From JAHQVI01 sp963727575 (lineage in GTDB: Bacteria; Pseudomonadota; Alphaproteobacteria; Rhizobiales; Rhodomicrobiaceae): a DNA stretch of 64,000 nucleotides. The translations under genes and the position numbers were made by a program. The stretch is from assembly GCA_963727575.1 (NCBI GenBank), contig CAVSIA010000010.1, positions 120,372 to 184,371 on the forward strand, read 5' to 3'. Position 1 is the stretch's first letter, and every line of letters begins with the position of its first letter. This document shows positions 38,325-48,900 of the stretch, piece by piece. Under the pieces are notes generated by a model that saw nothing but the letters and a program-made list of their open reading frames with translations, did not search any database and was not told the DNA's origin.

Positions 38325-39356
38325 CTATTGCGGAACGGCGGGATTGCGCCGCGTTGCCGGCGGGCCACCCGCCTGACCGGGCGCCGGCTGCGTAGGCGGC
38401 GCTCCAGAGAGTACCGGGTTCGACGGCGCCGGGTTCGCATTGGCCTGCTTCTTGCCCTGGTTGGACAGCTCGATCTCGTGCGCGGAATATTCCTCCGGCT
38501 TGCATGAGCAGCCCTTGACGTATTCCTTGCGGTTCCGCCAAGCGTTCTTCAGATCGTTATATGGCGCACCGGCCAGCGAAACCATCTGTTCGACGTCCTC
38601 GCCGGGGTTCTTGTAGACGTAAAGCTCCGCCGGCGCGGCGCACTGGTCTTTGCACTTGGCTTCGTCTTCGGGGAAGCGGCTGCCCAGCGTGGAGAAGCTG
38701 ACCGGGAAGTAGAAGCCGTCGCACAGCCGCACGCACATGGTCCGGTAGGACGCGAAAGGCAGGTTGGACTGTTCCGGCTGCGTGTTGGCATAGCCGCGGT
38801 CGTAGGAGCTGTCCTCGTCCTGCCAGAGCGAGAAGAACCCGCCGCCGGACGAGCGCCGCCGGCTGGCATATTCGCGTTCGTAATTTTCGCCGCAGTGATT
38901 GCGGGCGAGTTCGGCGACCAGTTCCTCGCGCCGCCCCCGCCGCTGGCCGGAATTGGTCAGACCGTCGCGCTGCTGGCGCAGATTGGCGATGTCGCGGCGC
39001 AGCCGCTCGATATCGCCGTCGAGCTGGATGCAGGCCCGCGTCCGGCGCAGCGACCGGCCGAAGATGAACAGATCCTCATAGCACTCGCGGCGCTCGGTCT
39101 CGACTTCCAGGTTCCGGCGGTCGTGGCTCAACTTTTCCAGCTGCTGGTCGATGCGCGCGACGGCGTCCTGAGGGCTGTTGCCGCGCTGCCATTCACCGAC
39201 GAGCTGACGCTCCAGATCCTGGCAACGGCCTGTCCGGTCCTGGTAGCTCTGAGCCGAGGCCTGGCCACCGATCAGGGCGACCGCACAGAGCGCGGCCCAT
39301 GAAATCAGGCGGCGCGGCGTCAAGGCGCACAGCCCCCGCTGTTGAACGGCCCGCAT
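38325..39356 (-). CDS. DUF2865 domain protein, exported
   Basis: About 343 residues. Signal peptide LISWAALCAVALIGGQASAQ, coiled-coil region (residues about 50-130, rich in R, E, Q), then the DUF2865 core: YRTMCVRLCDGFYFPVS, Cys pair in AKCKDQCAAPAELYVY, and CSCKPEE. The C-terminus is a Pro/Ala/Asn tail. DUF2865 is largely an alphaproteobacterial envelope family of unknown function. ATG at 39356 follows GGGAGAGGAA; the longer frame begins at 39377. Confidence 0.85.
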   Translation of the reverse strand: MRAVQQRGLCALTPRRLISWAALCAVALIGGQASAQSYQDRTGRCQDLERQLVGEWQRGNSPQDAVARIDQQLEKLSHDRRNLEVETERRECYEDLFIFGRSLRRTRACIQLDGDIERLRRDIANLRQQRDGLTNSGQRRGRREELVAELARNHCGENYEREYASRRRSSGGGFFSLWQDEDSSYDRGYANTQPEQSNLPFASYRTMCVRLCDGFYFPVSFSTLGSRFPEDEAKCKDQCAAPAELYVYKNPGEDVEQMVSLAGAPYNDLKNAWRNRKEYVKGCSCKPEEYSAHEIELSNQGKKQANANPAPSNPVLSGAPPTQPAPGQAGGPPATRRNPAVPQ

Positions 39357-39484
39357 GGGTTCCTCTCCCGAAGCCATTGAGTCGACTTGGCGCTACTATG
39401 GAGGCCCGTGGAGGCAAGGTCAACGGGGCGTGGCCGCAGCCATTCGCAGCGCCGTCCGCCCCGCGCCAATCCGGCGAAAAACGC

Positions 39485-41159
39485 TTACATTCCGGTGTAA
39501 TTCGGGCCTCCACCACCTTCCGGCGGCACCCAGTTGATGTTCTGCGACGGGTCCTTGATATCGCAGGTTTTGCAATGCACGCAGTTCTGCGCATTGATCT
39601 GAAAGCGCGGCTTGCCGCCCTCCTCGATCACCTCGTAGACCGCAGCCGGACAATAGCGCTGCGCCGGCTCCGCATAGACCGGCAAATTGACATCGATCGG
39701 GATCGCCGGGTCCTTCAATTGCAGGTGGACCGGCTGGTCTTCCTCGTGATTGGTGCCCGACAGGAACACCGAGGACAGCCGGTCGAAGGTCAGCACGCCG
39801 TCCGGCTTCGGGTAGCGAAATCGGCGCGAACCCGTCGGCCGGCTTCGTCGCCGCGCTGTCGGTCTTGCCGTGCTTCAGCGTGTAGCTCAGGAACGGCAGC
39901 AGCGTGTTCAGCCACATTTCCGCGCCGCCGAGGACGGTCCCGATCCGGGTGCCGAACCGGCTGAGGAGCGGCTTGACGTTGCGCACGCGCTTCAGATCCT
40001 TGGCAATGGCGCTCGTCTTGAAGGCCTGCTCGTAGCCGGTCAGCACGTCGCCCGAGCGGCCCTCGCCGAGCGCGGAAAATGCCGCTTCGGCTGCGAGGAT
40101 GCCCGACAGGATGGCGTTGTGGGAGCCCTTGATGCGCGGCAGGTTGATGAAGCCCGCGGCGCAGCCGACCAGCGCGCCGCCGGGGAAGACGAGCTTGGGG
40201 ATCGACTGCCAGCCGCCCTCGCTGATTGCGCGGGCGCCGTAGCCGATGCGCTTGCCGCCGGCAAACAGCGGGGCGATCGCGGGATGGGTCTTGAAGCGCT
40301 GGAACTCCTCAAAGGGCGACAGATAGGGATTTTCGTAGTTCAGATGGACGACGAAGCCGGCCGCGACGAGATTGTCGCCGTAGTGATAGAGGAACGACCC
40401 GCCGCCGGTGCGGTCGTCGAGCGGCCATCCGAGCGTGTGCTGGACACGGCCGGGCTTGTGTTTTTCCGGCTTGACCTGCCAAAGCTCCTTGAGGCCGATG
40501 CCGTATTTCTGCGGCTCGCGCCCCGCGCGCAGGTCGAACATCGGAATGAGCTGCTTGGTCAGCGAGCCATGCGCGCCCTCGGCAAACAGCGTGTACCGGC
40601 CGCGAAGCTCCATGCCCCGGGTGAACGAATCCTTCGGCTTGCCGTCGCGCCCGACCCCCATATCGCCGGTCGCCACCCCGGTCACGGCGCCGTTCTCATT
40701 CGGCAGGATCTCCGCGCCGGCAAAGCCGGGATAGACTTCTGCGCCCAGATTGGCCGCCTGTTCGCCGAGCCAGCGGCACAGGTCGCCGAGGCTGACGATG
40801 TAGTTGCCGTGATTGTTCATCAGCGGCGGCATGACGAAATTGGGGATGCGTATTTCACCGGCCGGGCCGAGATAGGTGAAGCGGTCCTCGGTGACTTGCT
40901 GGCTGACCGGCGCGCCGAGCGTCTTCCAGTCCGGCAGCAGCGTGTCCAGCCCGACCGGATCGATCACCGCGCCCGACAGGATATGCGCGCCGACCTCGGA
41001 GCCTTTTTCGAGCACGACCACGGAGATCTCGCGGTCATGCTCGGCGGCAAGCTGCCTCAGCCGGATCGCCGCGGCAAGCCCCGCTGGACCGGCGCCGACA
41101 ATGACGACGTCGAAATCCATGCTCTCCCGTTCGGGCAGAGCGTCTTCGGTTTCGGTCAT
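39485..41159 (-). CDS. Electron transfer flavoprotein-ubiquinone oxidoreductase (one frame break)
   Basis: About 557 residues with one extra base removed near 39828. It carries electrons from ETF to ubiquinone at the inner membrane. FAD motif DVVIVGAGPAGLAAAIRL at the N-terminus; C-terminal 4Fe-4S site with RYCPAAVYE and NCVHCKTC. The start at 41159 follows AGGGAGAGT on the minus strand. Beyond the break the reading frame continues VLTFDRLSSVFLSGTNHEE to the normal end. Divergent from the UDG gene. Confidence 0.93.
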
Positions 41160-41292
41160 ACTCTCCCTCATAAAGGTGTTCGTTGTTCCGACGCGGGGGA
41201 TCGCGCTGAAGCTTTGCCCCTTTTCTAAGTGGCATGCTAAAGAAGACGCAAGAGCGAAGCTGATGCGAACGGCCGCATCTTGCAGGCGATCG

Positions 41293-42159
41293 ATGCAGAA
41301 AACCTACGAAAATCCCGAAGACCTGGCCCTTGAGGTGCTTCGCTGGTACCAGGCCATGGGCGTGGACGAGGCGATCGGCGAGGCCCCGCTCGACTGGGCG
41401 GACTACGACCCGGCACCGATCAGGGCGGCCGCCCCGACGCCCGCGCCAACGCCGCCGCCCGCGGCGCCGGCCGCTCCAGGCAAGCGGACCGCACCCACGG
41501 CGGGCCCCGCTCCCGCCCGGCCGAGTGCGCCGCCCCCGCAAATAGCGTCCGACCCGGCGGCCATGGCGGCGCGCGAGGTGGCGCGGCATGCGCCCGACCT
41601 GGCTGCGCTGGAGGCGGCTTTGGCCGGGTTCGACGGCTGCTCGCTCAAGAAAACCGCCAAGAACCTCTGTTTCGCCCGTGGTAATCCCAATGCAGCGCTG
41701 ATGCTGATCGGCGAGGCGCCGGGGCGCGACGAGGACCTGGAGGGCGCGCCATTCGTCGGCCGTGCGGGACAATTGCTCGACAAGATGCTGGCCGCGATCG
41801 GCATGGGCCGCAACGACGCCTACATCACCAACGTGGTCTATTGGCGCCCGCCCGGCAACCGCACACCGACGCCGCAGGAGGTCCAGGCCTGCCAGCCTTT
41901 TCTGCAGCGACAGATCGAGCTGGTAAAGCCGGAGGTGCTGGTGCTGCTGGGCGGCGCGGCGGCGAAACAGGTGCTCGGCACCGATCAGGGCATCATGCGC
42001 CTGCGCGGCAAGTGGAAGACGCATGAAAGCGGCGGACGCGCGATTCGCACCATGGCGACGCTGCATCCGGCGTTCCTGCTGCGCAATCCGGTGTCCAAGC
42101 GCCTCGCCTGGCGCGATCTTTTGGCCGTCAAAGCCGCGCTCGCCGGCGAAAAACCGTGA
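41293..42159 (+). CDS. Family 4 uracil-DNA glycosylase
   Basis: About 288 residues. It removes uracil from DNA. Motifs: LIGEAPGRDEDLEGAPFVGRAG, TNVVYWRPPGNRTPTPQE and LHPAFLLRN, with Cys residues (FDGCSL...LCFARG, VQACQPF) fitting the 4Fe-4S cluster of this family. A Pro/Ala-rich linker (residues about 40-95) separates a short N-terminal helix from the catalytic domain. ATG at 41293 begins the coherent sequence; an ATG at 41263 is also possible. Confidence 0.92.
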   Translation: MQKTYENPEDLALEVLRWYQAMGVDEAIGEAPLDWADYDPAPIRAAAPTPAPTPPPAAPAAPGKRTAPTAGPAPARPSAPPPQIASDPAAMAAREVARHAPDLAALEAALAGFDGCSLKKTAKNLCFARGNPNAALMLIGEAPGRDEDLEGAPFVGRAGQLLDKMLAAIGMGRNDAYITNVVYWRPPGNRTPTPQEVQACQPFLQRQIELVKPEVLVLLGGAAAKQVLGTDQGIMRLRGKWKTHESGGRAIRTMATLHPAFLLRNPVSKRLAWRDLLAVKAALAGEKP

Positions 42160-42172
42160 GCGCCCGCGCCGA

Positions 42173-42925
42173 TCAGCCGATCCGGGCCATCCGGAAGGCA
42201 AGCGGCCAGCGCACCGGATAGACCGCGTCGTCCGGCCAGACGGCCGCCAGATCACGGGCGAAATCGCCGACAGGTTCCCGCCCGACCGCCTTTTCCGCCT
42301 CCCGCACCGCCGACCAAGTCTCGACATAGAGGAGAAACTGTTCGCGGGTCCATTGACGCTCGATGGCCAGATCAGGGCTTGGCATCTCCTGGAATGGGAA
42401 CGGCAGCGTGCGATAGGCCTCCTCGACATAGCGGCGCTCCGCCGGCCAATAGGGACCCATGGTTTTCCAATAAAACTCTTGCAGCAGAGCCTCGGCGGCG
42501 CCCTCGACATGGAAAACGCCGTAGCAAATGAGCGCCAGCAGCGCGCCGGGCTTCGCCGCCCGCCGCGCCTCGGCGTAGAACGCCTCGAGATCGAACCAGT
42601 GCGCGGCCTGAGCCACGACGATCAGGTCGGCGCTGGCGGGCGCCAAGCCGCTCGCCTCTGCGGGTGCGACCTTGTAGGTGATGCGCGGATGCGGGGTAGC
42701 GGCGGCGATCTGCTGGGCGCTGGCATCGGTCGCCAGCACATGATCGAATTGCTCGGCGAGCAGCACCGAAAGCTGGCCGTTGCCGCAGCCGCAATCAAGC
42801 GCCAACTCGGTGCCGGGCGATTGCGCGGCCAGATAGGCGCCAAGCTCGGGCGGATAGGTCGGCCGGCTCGCGGCGTAGTCCGCCGAGCGCGCCGAGAAGT
42901 GGTCCCTGAACGCCGTCTCCGTCAT
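42173..42925 (-). CDS. Class I SAM-dependent methyltransferase
   Basis: About 250 residues with the SAM-binding motif LALDCGCGNGQLS, acidic loop ATDASAQQ and VAQAAHWFD, like the COG2226/YcgJ-type methyltransferases. ATG at 42925 has AGGAG nine bases upstream, so it is preferred to the ORF start at 42961. Convergent with UDG. Substrate unknown. Confidence 0.88.
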   Translation of the reverse strand: MTETAFRDHFSARSADYAASRPTYPPELGAYLAAQSPGTELALDCGCGNGQLSVLLAEQFDHVLATDASAQQIAAATPHPRITYKVAPAEASGLAPASADLIVVAQAAHWFDLEAFYAEARRAAKPGALLALICYGVFHVEGAAEALLQEFYWKTMGPYWPAERRYVEEAYRTLPFPFQEMPSPDLAIERQWTREQFLLYVETWSAVREAEKAVGREPVGDFARDLAAVWPDDAVYPVRWPLAFRMARIG

Positions 42926-43016
42926 GCGCTGCATCTCCTTCTCATTCGCGAAGTCTTCCACTGTCCGCCTGCCGTCACCAAATCAGGATCAACAGCAAGG
43001 ATCATAGTGCACTTTC

Positions 43017-43973
43017 ATGACCCCATCATCCGCACGAATTTCGGCCTCGCCCCCGTCCACGCCGCTGCGCCTTGCGATCGCCTGGACGGTCGCGCTTCTC
43101 GCAGTGCTGGCCGCGCTGAACGGATCAACGGCATCGGCCGCCGCCGCCGAGGACGACCCGCTCCCGGAGCGCGTAACCTTCCGCAGCGCCGATGGCAAGA
43201 CGGAGCTTATCGGCTATCTGTACCGGCCGGACAAGGCCGACGGCAAGCACCCTGCCATCGTCATGATGCCCGGCGCGGGCGGCGCCTACTCCAATCGTGC
43301 GGACGGCACGTACGACGCTTCGACGCTCGCGGCGCGATACCGCGCCTGGGGCCGGTCCTGGGCGGATGCCGGATATATCGCGGTCGTCGTCGACGGGTTC
43401 GGACCGCGCGGCTTTTGGCAGGGCGTTGCCGGCATCAGCCATGCCGAGCGCCCGGCAACGATCAGCGAAGTGACGGCGCGGCCTTTCGATGCCTATGGCG
43501 CACTCGCTTTTCTGCGCGGCCGCGACGACGTAATCGCCGACCGGATCGGACTGATGGGCTGGTCGAACGGTGGAGCCGCCACGATCGCGACCATGTCATC
43601 GGACGCGCCGGGAGCGAAGGCATCCACCGCCGAAACGGGTTTCCGCGCGGCTCTCGCCCTCTACCCCACCTGCAAGCTGGGCGGCAAGTTCGACGAGACG
43701 CCGTTCCACCCTTACGCACCGATGCTGATCCTGCACGGCACCGGCGACAAGGTGGCCTCCTATAAGAGGTGCATGAGCCTGGTGGAAGACAGCCGCGAGG
43801 CGGGCGGAGACATCGACATCGAGACGTTCGAAGACGCAACCCACGGCTTCGATACACCGACGCGGAGCCGGCAGTCGCTCGAAGCGAATCGCCGGGCAAC
43901 CGAAGCGGCGCACGAGATCGCGGCGGAATTCTTCGCGCGTCATCTGAAGCGGGAGAGCGCGACGCAGCGCTAG
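43017..43973 (+). CDS. Exported dienelactone hydrolase family protein
   Basis: 318 residues with an N-terminal signal or anchor (LRLAIAWTVALLAVLAAL...ASAA), then an alpha/beta hydrolase fold: GWSNGG holds the nucleophile (Ser instead of the Cys of classical dienelactone hydrolase), Asp in HGTGDKVAS, His in DATHGFD. Probably periplasmic. Substrate unknown. Divergent from the methyltransferase. Confidence 0.87.
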   Translation: MTPSSARISASPPSTPLRLAIAWTVALLAVLAALNGSTASAAAAEDDPLPERVTFRSADGKTELIGYLYRPDKADGKHPAIVMMPGAGGAYSNRADGTYDASTLAARYRAWGRSWADAGYIAVVVDGFGPRGFWQGVAGISHAERPATISEVTARPFDAYGALAFLRGRDDVIADRIGLMGWSNGGAATIATMSSDAPGAKASTAETGFRAALALYPTCKLGGKFDETPFHPYAPMLILHGTGDKVASYKRCMSLVEDSREAGGDIDIETFEDATHGFDTPTRSRQSLEANRRATEAAHEIAAEFFARHLKRESATQR

Positions 43974-44183
43974 CCGGTCAACAATTGCCCCGTGGCGAAA
44001 CCTTTGGCCCTGCCCACGCATTAGCAATAGATATGTGACGGCGTGCGTCGCGGATGCCCGCGATTGCGTCTGCGCAATCCACACATTGCCGAGCCCCAGG
44101 TTGTCAGTGCTAGGCTGCAACCCGAAATCTCCTTAGTCAGATCCATCCGAACGCCGCAACATCTTCCACACTAGGAGCTTTCG

Positions 44184-44783
44184 ATGACCAAGGTACTCGT
44201 CCTCTATTATTCCTCATACGGCCACACCGAAAAGATGGCGACTGCGGTCGCCGAAGGCGCGCGCGCCGCGGGCGCCGAGGTCGACATCAAGCGCGTGCCG
44301 GAAACGGTCCCCGATCAGGTCGCGGAAAATTCGCATTTCAAGCGCGACCAGTCCGCGCCGATCGCTAAGGTCGACGACCTGCCGAATTACGATGCCATCA
44401 TCGTCGGCACGCCGACGCGCTACGGGCGCATGCCGTCGCAAATGGCCAGCTTCCTCGACCAGACCGGCCCGCTGTGGGCAAAGGGCGCGCTGAACGGCAA
44501 GGTCGGCGGGGCCTTCACCTCGACGGCGACGCAGCATGGCGGCCAGGAAACCACGCTGATGTCGGTGATCACCAATCTTCTGCATCTCGGCTTTGTCGTG
44601 GTCGGCATGAATTACGGCTATGCTGGCCAGATGCGGCTCGACGAGATCACCGGCGGCTCGCCCTACGGCGCATCGACCATCGCCGGCGGCGACGGCTCGC
44701 GTCAGCCGACCGAAAACGAGCTTGACGGCGCCCGCTATCAGGGGCGCAAAATTGCCGAAGTCGCGGCAAAACTGCACGGGTAA
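44184..44783 (+). CDS. wrbA: NAD(P)H:quinone oxidoreductase, WrbA type
   Basis: 199 residues, matching WrbA: flavodoxin fold with VLYYSSYGHTEKMA (FMN phosphate loop), GTPTRYGRMPSQM and FTSTATQHGGQE. Two-electron reduction of quinones with FMN. AGGAG precedes the ATG. Forms a likely operon with the aldo/keto reductase 40 bp downstream. A 7-bp perfect hairpin (GATTGCG / CGCAATC, 44062-44079) lies upstream. Confidence 0.95.
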   Translation: MTKVLVLYYSSYGHTEKMATAVAEGARAAGAEVDIKRVPETVPDQVAENSHFKRDQSAPIAKVDDLPNYDAIIVGTPTRYGRMPSQMASFLDQTGPLWAKGALNGKVGGAFTSTATQHGGQETTLMSVITNLLHLGFVVVGMNYGYAGQMRLDEITGGSPYGASTIAGGDGSRQPTENELDGARYQGRKIAEVAAKLHG

Positions 44784-44823
44784 AGCATCGCGCGCCGCCC
44801 GGCGCCGAAAAGGAGACAGCGCA

Positions 44824-45678
44824 ATGACCACCGCCTCGCCCCTGTCGAAAACCGTGAAGCTCCCCTCGGGCGAGGAGGTGCCCGCCTTCGGGCTCGGCAC
44901 CTGGCGGATGGGCGAGGCGCATTCGCGGCTTGCCGAGGAGGTGGCGATCATCCGGCTCGCGCTCGACCTCGGCGTGACGCTGATCGACACGGCGGAGATG
45001 TATGGCGAGGGTGGCGCGGAGGAAGCCATCGGCGAGGCGATCAAGGGGCGGCGCGACGGCCTGTTCATCGTCAGCAAAGTCTACCCGCACAACGCCTCCC
45101 GCAAAGGCGCAATTGCCGCCTGCGAGCGCAGCCTCGAGCGTATGGGGATCGACTGCATCGACCTGTATCTGCTGCATTGGCCGAGCGGCACGCCGATCGC
45201 GGAAACGCTCGACGCCTTCACGACGCTGAAGGCTGCCGGCAAGATCCGCCATTACGGCGTCAGCAATTTCGACCGCGGCGAGCTTGAAGAGCTGTGGGAC
45301 GCGCCCGGCGGCCACGGCATCGCCGCCAATCAGCTCCTCTATAATCTGTCGCGCCGCGGCATCGAGTGGGACGTGCTGCCTTGGATGCGCGAACGCTCGA
45401 TCCCGACCATGGCCTATTCGCCGCTCGAACAGGCGCGGCTGCTGAACACGCGCGAGCTCGCCGGCTTCGCCAAGGCTCACGACATGACGCCGGCCCAGGC
45501 CGCGCTGCGCTGGCTGCTGGCCAAGGACGACGTCATCGTCATTCCCAAGACCACGCATCCCGACCGGCTGCGCGAGAACATCGCCGCGCTCGACCGGGCG
45601 CTGACCCAGGACGAGATCGACGAGCTGGGCCGCCTGTTTCCGCCGCCGACCGGGCGCCGGAGCCTGGACGTTCTCTGA
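44824..45678 (+). CDS. Aldo/keto reductase
   Basis: 284 residues. AKR barrel with FGLGTWRMGE, catalytic Asp-Tyr in IDTAEMYGEG, Lys in FIVSKVYPHN, His in LYLLHWPSG, and the NADP-binding end VIVIPKTTHPDRLREN. Reduces aldehydes or ketones with NADPH. AAGGAGA stands before the ATG; the upstream open frame is a shadow of wrbA. Confidence 0.94.
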   Translation: MTTASPLSKTVKLPSGEEVPAFGLGTWRMGEAHSRLAEEVAIIRLALDLGVTLIDTAEMYGEGGAEEAIGEAIKGRRDGLFIVSKVYPHNASRKGAIAACERSLERMGIDCIDLYLLHWPSGTPIAETLDAFTTLKAAGKIRHYGVSNFDRGELEELWDAPGGHGIAANQLLYNLSRRGIEWDVLPWMRERSIPTMAYSPLEQARLLNTRELAGFAKAHDMTPAQAALRWLLAKDDVIVIPKTTHPDRLRENIAALDRALTQDEIDELGRLFPPPTGRRSLDVL

Positions 45679-45779
45679 GGCGAACTCGTCGCGATGGCGC
45701 AGCCTGAACATGCTCCGCGCCTCCACAGGACGTGGAGATAGTCCCTGACGCCGCGTGAGGGTCAAGAGCACGGCCGCAC

Positions 45780-45806
45780 AAAAAAGAAGGCGGCCGGGCA
45801 GCCGCC
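45780..45806 (-). terminator. Possible terminator for the oxoprolinase gene
   Basis: Stem GGCGGC (45789-45794) with GCCGCC (45801-45806). Read on the minus strand it is followed by TTCTTTTTT. It lies about 150 bp beyond the oxoprolinase stop. Confidence 0.55.
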
Positions 45807-45954
45807 TGAGGGGAGAGAATGCAATTCGGATCGGACGAGAGCGCCATGCGAATTGGCGCTCTAACCCTTTGGTCGGTCGCATCGTTTCAACGCAAGACCG
45901 GCGCTGCCTTTGCGCACGATGCTCTATGGCGCGGCGTCCCCGGCCCCCAGAAGC

Positions 45955-48900
45955 CTACGCCGCGCCATAGCCGCCACCGCCTGGTGTCTCCAGAATGAAC
46001 GTGTCGCCCGGCTGCATGAGGCGCTGATCGTTGCCATTCAGCTCCTCGATCGTGCCGTCAACGCGCCGTACCGCGTTGCGGCCCGATTTGCCGGGCTCGC
46101 CTCCGGCGACGCCCAGAGGGCGCGTTCGCCTGTTGAGCGCCAGAACCGTTGCCGTCATCGGCTCCAGAAATCTCAACCGGCGCACTACCCCATCGCCCCC
46201 ACGATGCCTGCCCGCGCCGCCCGATCCGGTGCGGATTCCGAATTCCTCCACAATCACCGGAAAGCGCTGCTCGAGCACTTCCGGATCGGTCGCGCGGGTG
46301 TTGGTCATGTGGCAGTGAACCGCCGAAGCACCGTCGAAATCGGGGCCGGCGCCCGTTCCGCCACAAATGGTTTCGTAGTTCTGATAGATGTCGTTGCCCC
46401 AGACGAAATTGTTCATCGTCCCCTGGCTGGCTGCCACGACGCCGAGTGCCTTGTAGAGCGCCTCGGAAATGCTCTGGGAAACCTCCGTGTTCCCGGCAAT
46501 CACCGCCGCGGGGTAGACCGGATTGATCATCGTGCCGCTGGGCGCCACGATCCGCAGCGGCTTCATGCAGCCCTCGTTGAGCGGAATATCCGCGCCGACC
46601 AGCGTGCGGAACACGTAGAGGATCGCGGCGCGGCATACCGCCTGTGGCGCATTGTAGTTGCCCTCATGCTGGGCCGAGGTTCCGGTGAAGTCGATCGTCG
46701 CCGACCGGCTCTCCTTGTCCACCTTGATGGCGACGCAGATCCTGGCGCCATGGTCGAGATCGTATTCGGCCCCGCCATCCGACAGCGAGTCGATCACCCG
46801 GCGCACCGATTCCTCGGCGTTGTCCTGGACGTGGCGCATATAGGCGCGGACGGTATCGACGCCGAACTGGTCGATCATCCGGCCGATCTCGCGCGCGCCG
46901 GTCTCGTTCGCCGCGATCTGGGCGACAAGGTCGGCGATGTTATGGTCGGGATTGCGGCAGGGGTATTCGCCCGACGACAGCAGCGCCCGCGTTTCGACCT
47001 CGCGGAAATGCCCCTTGTCGACGATGCGGAAATTGTCGATGACGACGCCTTCCTCCTCGATGTGCCGGCTGTCCGGCGGCGAGGAGCCCGGCGTCTTGCC
47101 GCCGATGTCGGCGTGATGGCCGCGCGAGCCGGTGTAGAAGAGGATGCGCTCGCCCGCCGCATCGAAGACCGGCGTGATCACGGTCACATCGGGCAGATGC
47201 GTGCCGCCATTGAACGGCGCGTTGAGCATGAACACATCGCCGGGGCGGATGTCGCCGTCATTCTCGCGGATCACGGTGCACACGCTCTCGCCCATCGAGC
47301 CGAGATGGACAGGGACATGCGGGGCGTTGGCGACGAGATTGCCCTCGCCGTCGAAGATCGCGCAGGAAAAGTCGAGCCGCTCCTTGATGTTCACCGAATA
47401 GGCGGTGTTGGCGAGGGTGACGCCCATCTGCTCGGCGATCGACATGAACAAATTGTTGAACACCTCCAGCATGATCGGGTCGACCGTGGTGCCGATCGCC
47501 TCGGTTTTCGGCCTGGCGATGTAGCGCTTCAGGATCAGCGCGCCGGTATCGCGGACGGCCGCCTCCCAGCCCTCTTCGAGGATCGTCGTGCCGGTGGTCT
47601 CGATGATGATCGCCGGGCCTTTGATCGCCTCGCTGTCCTTCAGCGCGTCGCGATCGTAGACCGACACGCTGCGCCACTCGCCGCCGACGCGCATGCTGCC
47701 CTTGCCGAGCAGCGAACGGTCCGCGCCGCGGGTCTGGCGGGCCTCGGCATCGGGCAACTCGTCCGACTGGCCGATGGCTTCGACCGACACAGCTTCGATG
47801 AGGAATTCGCGGTCCACGGGAGCGAAGCCGAAGCGCGCCTTGTGCTGCGCCTCGAATTCCGCCCGCATCGCGCCGACCTCGTCGAGTTCGACGAGCAGCG
47901 CCTGCTGGCTGCCGTCATAGCGGATATGCGCGCGCACATGCCGGGCGATCCGGCTGTCGTCGATGCCCTGGTGGCGGATTTCGTCGCGCGCTTCCCCGTA
48001 AAGCCCCTCGACGATGGCGCGGACCTCAGCGACGCTCGCCTCGGTCAGCGGCAGGTCGATCTGCTGCTCGCGCATCGCGGCGATGTCGGCGAGGCCCATG
48101 CCGAAGGCGGAGAGCACGCCGGCAAAGGGATGCAGGAAGATCGTCTCGATGCCGAGCGCATCGGCAACCAGGCAGGCATGCTGGCCGCCGGCCCCGCCGA
48201 AGCAGTTCAGCACATAGCCGGACACGTCGTAGCCGCGCTGCACCGAGATCTTCTTGATCGCGTTGGCCATGTTCTGGATGGCGATCCGCAGGCAGCCTTC
48301 GGCGACCTCTTCCGGCGTCATGCGCGCGCGGCCCGTGGTCTCCGCGACCTGCTCGGCGAGCGCCAGGAATTTTTCCCTGACGATGTCGACGTCGAGCGGC
48401 TGGTCCGCGTTCGGGCCGAACACGTTGGGGAAATAGGCCGGATCGATCTTGCCGAGCAGCACGTTGCAGTCGGTCACCGTCAGCGGGCCGCCGCGGCGGT
48501 AGCAGGCCGGACCCGGATTGGCGCCGGCGGATTCCGGCCCGACGCGGAACCGGCCGTTCTCGAAGCTGATGATCGAGCCGCCGCCGGCCGCCACCGTATG
48601 AATGTTCATCATCGGCGCCCGCAGGCGGACCCCGGCGACCTCGGTCTCGAAGGACCGTTCGTACTCGCCGTTGTAATGCGTCACGTCGGTGGACGTGCCG
48701 CCCATGTCGAAACCGATGATCCTGGAGAAGCCTTCCTGCTGCGCGGTACGAACCATGCCAACCACGCCGCCCGCCGGGCCGGACAGGATCGCGTCCTTGC
48801 CCTGGAAGAGCGAAGCGTCGGTGAGCCCGCCATTCGACTGCATGAACATCAGCCGCCCCGACGCTGCCTCGCGGTCGTCCAGCTCGGAGGCGACCTGGTT